In this document: positions 1 through 5,093 of the stretch, one piece after another
How positions within the stretch are numbered: the stretch's first letter is position 1
Layout of the letters: each line of letters begins with the position of its first letter
Notes under the pieces: model-generated
The model's input: the letters and a program-made list of their open reading frames with translations, nothing else
Database searches by the model: none
Told to the model about the DNA's origin: nothing
NCBI GenBank assembly: GCA_002343545.1
Contig: DDRA01000169.1
Location: 7,582 to 16,721, forward strand
DNA length: 9,140 bases
From: Bacteriovoracaceae bacterium UBA2428
GTDB lineage: Bacteria > Bdellovibrionota > UBA2428
Direction: 5' to 3'
Position numbers and translations under genes: made by a program

Positions 1-25
1 TCCCTTTCCGGGTCGCGCGGGCCGT

Positions 26-53
26 TTGCTTTTTCCGACGCCCACCTTATCCT
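26..53 (+). promoter_or_regulatory. possible sigma70-type promoter for the DUF1761 gene
   Basis: TTGCTT at 26-31 and TATCCT at 48-53 are separated by 16 bases and each match four of six consensus bases. Transcription would start about seven bases after the -10 box, on or next to the ATG at 60. No Shine-Dalgarno is visible before that ATG, so a leaderless message is possible. The match is modest and could be chance. Confidence 0.3.
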
Positions 54-59
54 GTCCAC

Positions 60-503
60 ATGCAACCGACTTTCGCGCTTAATGTTTGGGCCATGCTCGC
101 GGCGATCGTCGCCGGTTTCATGATCGGTGGGCTCTGGTATGGGCCCCTTTTCGGGCGCGCCTGGGTCAAAGCCATGGGTTGGACCGACGCGAACATTGCG
201 CCGCCCACCCCGGCCGAGATGCGCAAGGCGATGCTCCTGCAGATCCTCGGGCTCGTGCTCATGGTTTACGTCTTCACGCACTCGCTCCTCGTGTGGATTC
301 CCTCGTCTTGGGGCGGCGCCGATGCCGGCGGCCCCGCTTACGGCGTCATGGGCGCCTTCTTCACGTGGATCGGCTTTTACGTTCCGCTCCAGCTCAACAA
401 AGTAGGCTGGGAACGCCGCCCGTGGAAGCTCTTCGCGATCAACGCCGGGCACGACTTCGTGCAGCTCATGATCCTCGCCCAGATCCTCGTGAACTGGCGC
501 TAA
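60..503 (+). CDS. DUF1761 family membrane protein
   Basis: A 147-residue integral membrane protein. Four hydrophobic segments are seen at roughly residues 7-28, 58-78, 92-112 and 123-143. The first runs into the conserved W-Y-G-P-L-F-G block (residues 26-32) followed by A-W-x-K-x-M-G, the hallmark of the DUF1761 family. Length and topology match that family, whose biochemical role is not established. The ATG at 60 fits the usual family N-terminus (Met-x-Pro-Thr-x-x-Leu-Asn-x-Trp). It has no recognisable ribosome binding site and sits close behind a weak promoter-like sequence. The stop codon lies at the foot of a 9-bp GC-rich hairpin that may end the transcript, so it is probably monocistronic. 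Family assignment is firm; function is unknown. Confidence 0.85.
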   Translation: MQPTFALNVWAMLAAIVAGFMIGGLWYGPLFGRAWVKAMGWTDANIAPPTPAEMRKAMLLQILGLVLMVYVFTHSLLVWIPSSWGGADAGGPAYGVMGAFFTWIGFYVPLQLNKVGWERRPWKLFAINAGHDFVQLMILAQILVNWR

Positions 504-530
504 GCCGGCGCCGTTGGGGCCGCGCCGGCT
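503..530 (+). terminator. GC-rich hairpin after DUF1761, terminator-like
   Basis: AGCCGGCGC (503-511) pairs perfectly with GCGCCGGCT (522-530) around a 10-base loop, beginning on the last base of the DUF1761 stop codon. The stem is strong, but what follows is TGTCCCAAAAA and not a T-run, so classical intrinsic termination is uncertain. It may instead protect the 3' end of the message or belong to the structured element that follows. Confidence 0.5.
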
Positions 531-642
531 TGTCCCAAAAATCGTTTACAATCTTTTCCGGCTCCCATTTTTCGAGCGCCGAAGAGATCATCGCCGGGCT
601 CAAAGTGAGCCCGCGAAAACATTGGAAACGAGATTTGGGACA
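531..642. repeat. 112-bp element bounded by 28-nt imperfect inverted repeats
   Basis: The left arm 531-558 begins TGTCCCAAAAATCGTTT. The reverse complement of the right arm 615-642 begins TGTCCCAAATCTCGTTT. By hand alignment the arms agree at 24 of 28 positions, in blocks of 9, 6, 4 and 5 bases. The 56-base centre contains a perfect 7-bp hairpin at 596-612. No target-site duplication is evident at the ends. It could be a MITE-like remnant, a structured RNA, or two facing copies of a protein binding site. The symmetry is visible directly; the role is not known. Confidence 0.6.
596..612. other. 7-bp hairpin inside the inverted-repeat element
   Basis: GGGCTCA (596-602) and TGAGCCC (606-612) are perfect complements around a three-base AAG loop. 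The hairpin lies within the region enclosed by the 531-558/615-642 inverted repeat, off centre to the right. No T-run follows, so it is not a typical intrinsic terminator. Confidence 0.6.
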
Positions 643-671
643 CGCCGCGCTCGCTCGGGAGCGGATTTGAA

Positions 672-692
672 CTAAACGGGCGCCTCGTTTAG
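672..692. promoter_or_regulatory. hairpin or operator-like palindrome before the HAD start
   Basis: CTAAACG (672-678) and CGTTTAG (686-692) form a perfect 7-bp stem around GGCGCCT, which itself contains the palindrome GGCGCC. It ends 12 bases before the HAD start codon, where a ribosome binding site would be expected and none is seen. Its last three bases are an in-frame TAG for the HAD frame. It could be an operator or a translational control hairpin. Confidence 0.45.
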
Positions 693-704
693 CCTCGGCG
701 GCCG

Positions 705-1340
705 ATGAAACACTGGGTCTTCGACTTGGATGGCACGCTCGTGGACTCCTTTGGGCCTTACTTTGACTACGTGGGCGGGCTCATCGCGCGGCCGCTCAGT
801 CTTGAAGAACGGCACGCCGCGGTTTCGCACTCGCCCGTGGATTTTATCGGCCGCTACCTGCCGGCCGAACGCGTGTCCAGCGCCATCGAGACGCTGCGCG
901 CGGAGAGCCGCCGCCACGCCGAAGGCATCCGCGCTTTTGAGCACGTCGAGGATTCCCTCGAGCAGCTGCGCGCGAGCGGCGCGAAGTGCGTCGTCTGGAC
1001 GAACCGCGACCTCGCCTCGGCCGAGCGCATCCTCGAGATCACGGGCCTGCGCGCGCACTTTGGCGTCGTACTCTCGGGTGAATGCGCCCCCCGTAAGCCG
1101 CAGACGCCGGGCTTCGAGCGGTTGCGCGCGCACTTTGGCTGCCGTCACGACGAGATCCGCGTCGTGGGCGACCACGACGACGACATGCTCACGGCCAAAA
1201 ATTCGGGCGCCCGCGCCGTGCGCGCGAGCTGGCACCCGCACTGGGCGCATCCCACCTGCTCGATCTCCGAGCGGCAATTCTACTCGACGCGCGAATTCCA
1301 CGACTGGCTCCGCCACGGCGTGAACGAAAGGACTCTCTAA
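705..1340 (+). CDS. HAD-superfamily hydrolase, probable small-molecule phosphatase
   Basis: A 211-residue soluble phosphatase of the haloacid dehalogenase superfamily. All four motifs are present. Motif I is F-D-L-D-G-T with nucleophile Asp7 and acid/base Asp9. Motif II is Thr99 in V-V-W-T-N. Motif III is Lys131 in R-K-P. Motif IV is G-D-x-x-x-D with Asp156 and Asp160 binding magnesium. Residues about 15-85 form a helical C1 cap, as in phosphoglycolate phosphatase-like enzymes. The substrate cannot be read from sequence. The start is fixed by an in-frame TAG at 690-692, after which ATG 705 is the first start codon. There is no clear Shine-Dalgarno. The stop is two bases before the Uup start, so the two are probably one operon. 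Confidence 0.85.
   Translation: MKHWVFDLDGTLVDSFGPYFDYVGGLIARPLSLEERHAAVSHSPVDFIGRYLPAERVSSAIETLRAESRRHAEGIRAFEHVEDSLEQLRASGAKCVVWTNRDLASAERILEITGLRAHFGVVLSGECAPRKPQTPGFERLRAHFGCRHDEIRVVGDHDDDMLTAKNSGARAVRASWHPHWAHPTCSISERQFYSTREFHDWLRHGVNERTL
1327..1332 (+). promoter_or_regulatory. ribosome binding site of uup, inside the HAD gene
   Basis: AAAGGA lies ten bases before the ATG at 1343 and within the last codons of the HAD gene. Because it is inside the upstream reading frame, ribosomes finishing HAD pass over it, which favours translational coupling. Confidence 0.55.
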
Positions 1341-1342
1341 AA

Positions 1343-3148
1343 ATGGGCCAGAACCTCGTGAGCGGCCACCGCCTCGAAAAATCCGTGGCGGAACGCACGC
1401 TCTTCAAGGACATCAGCTTCGGCGTCGAAGAAGGTGACCGCATCGGCCTCATCGGTCCCAACGGCGCGGGCAAGTCCACGCTGCTCAAGATCATCGCCCG
1501 TCAGATCAAGCCCGACGCCGGCACGCTCAGCTTCGCGCAGGGCGTGCGCACGGCCTGCCTCGATCAAGTGCCCACCTTCAAGCCCGGCCAAACGCTCTTC
1601 GAAACGCTGCTCGAAAAAACGCTCGACCCGGATGACGGCGAGACGCTCGCGCGTGCCTACGAGTTCGTCTCGAAGATGGGCTTCCGCGAGGAAGGCTACG
1701 ACGAACTCACGCCGATCGAGAGCTTCTCGGGCGGCTGGATCAAGCGCGCCGCGCTCGGCCGCGAGCTTATGACCGAGCCCACGCTGCTCTTGCTGGACGA
1801 ACCCACGAACCACTTGGACGTGGAGAGCATCGAATGGCTCGAGGAGTACCTGGCGGGCCTGCGCTGCGCCACGCTCACCGTCACGCACGATCGCTACGTG
1901 CTGAACAACGTGTCGAACGTCATCTGGGAACTCGACCCGCGAAACCCGCAGGGGATCCTCGTGGTGAAGGGCGACTACGCCGAGTACTGCCGCATTCGCG
2001 ACGAACTCATCGAGTCGCAGAAGCGCCAGGAGCGTAAACTCCGCAACGTGTTGAGCCGCGAGACGGAATGGTTACGTCGCGAGGCCGCCGCCCGTACGAC
2101 CAAGCAGAAGGCCCGCATCGGCCGCGCCGAGAAGCTCATCGACACGATGGACTTCGTGGAGAACCGCAACCGCGAGCGTAAGGTCGACATCGAGTTCCGC
2201 GCCGTCGAGGGCGGCCCCAAGCGCCTCGTCGACGCGCGCAAGGTCTCGAAGGCCTACGGCGATCGCCAGGTCTTCTCGAAGCTCGATCTGACGCTCATGG
2301 CCGGTCTTAAGCTCGGGCTTTTGGGGCGCAACGGCGCGGGCAAGTCCACACTCATCCGCGTTTTGCTCGGCCAGGAACAGCCCGACGAGGGCGAGCGCAT
2401 CGAGGCCGAGCACCTGCGCGTTTCGTACTTCTCGCAGAAGCGCGACACGCTCGATCCGAACCAAACCGTGCTCAAGACGCTTTGTCCCGAGGGCGACTAC
2501 GTCAAGTTCGGCGGCGGCTACATGCACATCCGCAGTTACCTCGAGCGTTTTCTCTTCTCGGACGACTTTGCCCGCAAGAAGGTCGGCTACCTTTCGGGCG
2601 GCGAGCAAGCGCGTCTGCTCATCGCGCAGCTCATGCTGACCGAGGCGAACCTGCTCGTGTTGGACGAACCCACGAACGACCTGGATCTCGTGACGCTCTC
2701 GATTCTCGAGGAAAGCCTGCGCGACTACCCGGGCGCGCTCGTCATCGTTTCGCACGATCGTTACTTCCTCGAGCAGGTCTGCGACCGTTTCATCGGCCTG
2801 CAGGACGGCGTCGCGACGGAAGTCGCGAGCCTCGAACAATGGCGCCGCGTGCGCACGGGCATCACGACGCGATCCGACGCCAAGGGCGCGAGCGCGTCGA
2901 GTTCCGGGAGCGGCGCGACGAACGCGGCGCCCGCGGCCAAGAAGAAGCTCAGCTACAAAGACCAACGCGAGCTCGAGACGATGGAAGCCACCATCCTCGA
3001 AGCCGAGAACAAAGTCCGCGAGCTCGAGGAGCACACCCGCCAGTCGACCGGAAAAGCCGATCGCTTTGATCGGCTGGCCGAAGCCCAGACCTGCGTCGAA
3101 CAACTCTACGCCCGCTGGGCCGAACTCGAGGCCATGACGAAAGGCTGA
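1343..3148 (+). CDS. uup: ABC-F family ATPase, Uup type
   Basis: A 601-residue cytosolic ABC-F protein with two nucleotide-binding domains and no membrane segment. Domain 1 has Walker A G-P-N-G-A-G-K-S-T (38-46), signature F-S-G-G-W (128-132), Walker B with Glu153 and switch His182. A charged linker of the type that reaches the ribosomal P-site region spans about 207-290. Domain 2 has Walker A (328-336), signature L-S-G-G-E-Q (417-422), Walker B with Glu442 and His471. An Ala/Ser/Gly-rich spacer (about 510-532) leads to a C-terminal coiled coil (533-600) with K-L-S-Y-K-x-Q-R-E-L, the Uup-type domain that binds nucleic acid. ABC-F proteins act on ribosomes, and Uup also affects transposon excision and branched DNA. 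Both ATPase sites look intact. It is a housekeeping paralogue rather than an obvious antibiotic-resistance member. Confidence 0.9.
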   Translation: MGQNLVSGHRLEKSVAERTLFKDISFGVEEGDRIGLIGPNGAGKSTLLKIIARQIKPDAGTLSFAQGVRTACLDQVPTFKPGQTLFETLLEKTLDPDDGETLARAYEFVSKMGFREEGYDELTPIESFSGGWIKRAALGRELMTEPTLLLLDEPTNHLDVESIEWLEEYLAGLRCATLTVTHDRYVLNNVSNVIWELDPRNPQGILVVKGDYAEYCRIRDELIESQKRQERKLRNVLSRETEWLRREAAARTTKQKARIGRAEKLIDTMDFVENRNRERKVDIEFRAVEGGPKRLVDARKVSKAYGDRQVFSKLDLTLMAGLKLGLLGRNGAGKSTLIRVLLGQEQPDEGERIEAEHLRVSYFSQKRDTLDPNQTVLKTLCPEGDYVKFGGGYMHIRSYLERFLFSDDFARKKVGYLSGGEQARLLIAQLMLTEANLLVLDEPTNDLDLVTLSILEESLRDYPGALVIVSHDRYFLEQVCDRFIGLQDGVATEVASLEQWRRVRTGITTRSDAKGASASSSGSGATNAAPAAKKKLSYKDQRELETMEATILEAENKVRELEEHTRQSTGKADRFDRLAEAQTCVEQLYARWAELEAMTKG

Positions 3149-3179
3149 TCCGCCCCCGCTCGTTCCGTTCAGGTTTTGC

Positions 3180-3206
3180 CGGAGGAACTCCGATAAAATG
3201 GAATGA
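3180..3206 (+). promoter_or_regulatory. lactonase ribosome binding site within a hairpin, with a two-codon ORF
   Basis: The Shine-Dalgarno GGAGG (3181-3185) lies in a hairpin, CGGAG (3180-3184) pairing with CTCCG (3188-3192) around GAA. It is 12 bases from ATG 3198, which opens a two-codon frame ATG-GAA-TGA, and 17 bases from the true start ATG 3203. The mini-ORF stop overlaps that start as ATGA. This could set translation by termination and re-initiation, or the first ATG could be ignored. Confidence 0.4.
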
Positions 3207-4204
3207 AACGCGCTTGGCTTCGAAGCCTCGGACTCTCGGCATTTCTCGGCTCCCTCGCTCCCGCCGCGGCGGCTCCCTCCCTGGAATGCCGAAGCGTGAC
3301 GGGCATGCCGGGCGCCGAGGACCTGGCGTGGAGCCCGGCCTCGCGCACGGTTTACGTGTCTTCGCAGGACCGTCGTCCCAAGGTGCCCACGCCCCGCGGC
3401 GCGCTCTTCGCCTGGGACGCCGAACGGCCGCTCTCGGAGCCGCGCGCGATCCAAGTCCCCATCGAGAACTTCCACCCGCACGGCATCTCGGTGTGGCGGA
3501 TGAACGGCTACGACCGGCTTTTCGTGGTAAACCACCCCGTCGATGCTCCCGCCCGCATCGAGGTCCTCGACGTGAAGGGCGATCGCGCCCAGCTCGTCCG
3601 CAGCGTCACGGCGCCCGCGCCCTTCAGCCCGAACGACCTGATCGCGGTCGGCCCCGACGAGTTCTACGTGGGCTCGGATCACGGCGTGGAGGGGTTGCCG
3701 CGCCAGCTCTGGGACGATCTCACCGGACGACGGCGCGGCTACATCCTTCACCACGACGGGCACGACTTCGCCCGCGTCGTCGACGGCATCGTGTATCCGA
3801 ACGGGCTTCTCTACGACGCCCGCACCCGTCGACTCTACGTGGCCTCGACCATGGGCCAAGCCGTGCACGTGTACCACCGGGCGGCGCCCCGGCAACTGAG
3901 TTACCTGGGCGGCTTTCGGGTGCCGGGCCTCGCCGACAACCTGGAGTGGGACGCCGCGGGCGAGCGCATCCTCGTGGGCGCGCACCCCTCGACCGCGCGC
4001 TTCCTCGCCCACGCGGCTTCGGCGTCGAGCCGAGCCCCGAGCCGGGTTGTCAGCCTGGACCCCGTGAGCGGGCACGTCGAGAGCCGCTTCGAGGACGACG
4101 GCCGCGCTATCTCGGCCGTCTCGGTCGGCGTGGAGACGCCCTACGGCGAGCTCTTCGTGGGCGGCGTCTTCGATCCTCGCGTGCTTCGCTGCCGAACACG
4201 CTAA
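3203..4204 (+). CDS. secreted paraoxonase-family (PON/SMP-30-like) lactonase
   Basis: A 333-residue six-bladed propeller enzyme of the paraoxonase/arylesterase family, a calcium-dependent lactonase and esterase. The N-terminus is a likely Sec signal (residues 1-24, cleavage after A-A-A-A). The human PON1 active-site set can be matched: Glu39 and Asp40 (PON1 Glu53, Asp54), His93 and His111 (His115, His134), Asn144 (Asn168), Asn200 (Asn224), Asp245 and Asn246 (Asp269, Asn270). Spacings are almost unchanged. Cys29 and Cys330 sit at the two ends like the PON1 disulfide Cys42-Cys353. The mature enzyme is therefore expected in periplasm or medium with a complete calcium site. Substrates may be lactones, including acyl-homoserine lactones, but specificity is inference. 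It follows uup by 54 bases. No terminator hairpin is seen after it. Confidence 0.87.
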   Translation: MKRAWLRSLGLSAFLGSLAPAAAAPSLECRSVTGMPGAEDLAWSPASRTVYVSSQDRRPKVPTPRGALFAWDAERPLSEPRAIQVPIENFHPHGISVWRMNGYDRLFVVNHPVDAPARIEVLDVKGDRAQLVRSVTAPAPFSPNDLIAVGPDEFYVGSDHGVEGLPRQLWDDLTGRRRGYILHHDGHDFARVVDGIVYPNGLLYDARTRRLYVASTMGQAVHVYHRAAPRQLSYLGGFRVPGLADNLEWDAAGERILVGAHPSTARFLAHAASASSRAPSRVVSLDPVSGHVESRFEDDGRAISAVSVGVETPYGELFVGGVFDPRVLRCRTR

Positions 4205-4233
4205 ATTTTTATTTAAATTCAAAGATTTACAAT
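4202..4233. promoter_or_regulatory. AT-rich block upstream of the 4375 promoter
   Basis: Twenty-nine of 32 bases are A or T in an otherwise GC-rich window. The block begins in the lactonase stop codon and ends 15 bases before the -35 box, partly overlapping the place where an UP element contacts RNA polymerase alpha subunits. It may also ease DNA bending or bind a silencing protein. It contains TTTACAAT, also seen at 545-552 in the inverted-repeat element. Confidence 0.4.
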
Positions 4234-4248
4234 GTCGGCCGACGCCAG

Positions 4249-4277
4249 TTGACGCATAGCGTTATTTCGGGTAGATT
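4249..4277 (+). promoter_or_regulatory. sigma70-type promoter for the 4375 gene
   Basis: TTGACG (4249-4254, five of six consensus bases) and TAGATT (4272-4277, four of six) are separated by exactly 17 bases. Transcription would start near 4284 and give a leader of about 90 bases before the ATG at 4375. This is the best promoter match I see in the window. Confidence 0.6.
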
Positions 4278-4305
4278 CCGCCGTCGTGCCGAGTTGCATC
4301 GCTGG

Positions 4306-4369
4306 CCAAGGCGTCGGGCCTGGGGCAACCTTGCCGCGACTAAAAGGAACCCCGTCGGGTTCCAAGGAG
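4306..4369 (+). promoter_or_regulatory. structured leader with Shine-Dalgarno and alternative pairings
   Basis: The Shine-Dalgarno AAGGAG (4364-4369) is five bases before ATG 4375. It directly follows a perfect 7-bp hairpin, GGAACCC (4346-4352) with GGGTTCC (4357-4363). CCTTG (4329-4333) could pair with CAAGG at 4363-4367, masking the site, or with CAAGG at 4307-4311, freeing it. The two pairings exclude each other. The hairpin and ribosome site are clear; the switch is inference, and five-base pairings arise easily by chance. Confidence 0.35.
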
Positions 4370-4374
4370 CAAAA

Positions 4375-5055
4375 ATGAATTCCTTCCGTCGTTTCTCTTT
4401 GGCCCTCTTCTTGGGCCTGACCTCCACCGTAGCCATGGCCCAAGTCAGCGATCGCGCCGCGGGCGGGAGCTTCGGCTTCCTGGAAGCCGGCTCGATCGTC
4501 GTCGACTTCTACGCGGACTTTGCCGGCCTCTCGCGCGTCGAGACCCGCTACCTCGTCCTCGACATGAAGCGCGGCGACGGCCGTCCCTCGTCGATCGACC
4601 TCGTGAAGTGCCCGCGCGGCACCTGCTGGGAGCGCGCGATGTCCGAGCGCCTGCGCAACGTGCCCACGCTGCGTGACTACGTCGGCCAGCGCTTCGGCGC
4701 CGAGCGTTGGGACGCCATGCGCTCCGACATCAACGCGATCCTCGCGATCCAAGCCCGGGAACTCGCGGCCGGTTCGAACCGCATTTGGTCGAGCCCGCAG
4801 ACGCAGCGTCGAGTCGTGGGCTCCGATCCGGGCCCCAATCGCTCTTTCTCGATCGCGATCGTGGACGAGTGCCCGATGCTCCGCGGTCTCTACGACATCG
4901 ACGGCCTTCCCGGCGGCAAGGTCGCCGAGTACCGCCGCATGCTGAACCCGGCCCACTCGCAGCTCGACCGCGCGACGTTCGAACGTGCGCGGGACCGCGT
5001 CATCGCCGTCATCCGCACCTACGTGCGCGATAATTTCCCCGGCAAACTGAACTAG
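4375..5055 (+). CDS. secreted protein of unknown family
   Basis: A 226-residue protein I do not recognise. The start ATG 4375 has a well-placed AAGGAG five bases upstream and gives a textbook Sec signal: Arg5-Arg6, a hydrophobic stretch to about residue 20, and an A-M-A cleavage site before Gln23. The mature part is about 204 residues with three cysteines, a close pair at 79 and 84 (C-P-R-G-T-C) that could form a disulfide, and one at 166. It reads as mixed alpha/beta with an Arg-rich helical C-terminus (about 197-218). No catalytic motif, membrane segment or repeat is evident. It has its own promoter and a structured leader, so it is likely regulated separately from the lactonase. The open frame extends far upstream in phase, but the signal peptide and ribosome site fix the start here. 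Confidence 0.8.
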   Translation: MNSFRRFSLALFLGLTSTVAMAQVSDRAAGGSFGFLEAGSIVVDFYADFAGLSRVETRYLVLDMKRGDGRPSSIDLVKCPRGTCWERAMSERLRNVPTLRDYVGQRFGAERWDAMRSDINAILAIQARELAAGSNRIWSSPQTQRRVVGSDPGPNRSFSIAIVDECPMLRGLYDIDGLPGGKVAEYRRMLNPAHSQLDRATFERARDRVIAVIRTYVRDNFPGKLN

Positions 5056-5057
5056 AA

Positions 5058-5079
5058 CCGCGTACTTTAGCGGGATTTT
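5058..5079. terminator. weak hairpin plus T-run between convergent genes
   Basis: CCGC (5058-5061) pairs with GCGG (5070-5073) around eight bases, followed by GA and TTTT (5076-5079), right after the stop at 5055. A 10-base palindrome CTTCGCGAAG (5080-5089) follows. A four-base-pair stem is short for an intrinsic terminator. The position between two convergent genes is the main support. Confidence 0.3.
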
Positions 5080-5093
5080 CTTCGCGAAGCCAC

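Noticed and set aside
530..552. TTGTCC and TACAAT as a promoter for the HAD operon
   Set aside because: The boxes are only 11 bases apart, too close for sigma70, and no properly spaced -35 box is seen for TACAAT.
2072..4222. A 716-codon open frame on the - strand
   Set aside because: It lies antisense to uup and the lactonase, both of which have clear motifs. It is Arg/Ala/His-rich with no domain, typical of a shadow frame in GC-rich DNA.
3214..4374. Long in-frame extension upstream of the 4375 gene
   Set aside because: It overlaps the lactonase in another frame and is low-complexity Arg/Pro/Gly. The ribosome site, promoter and signal peptide place the true start at 4375.
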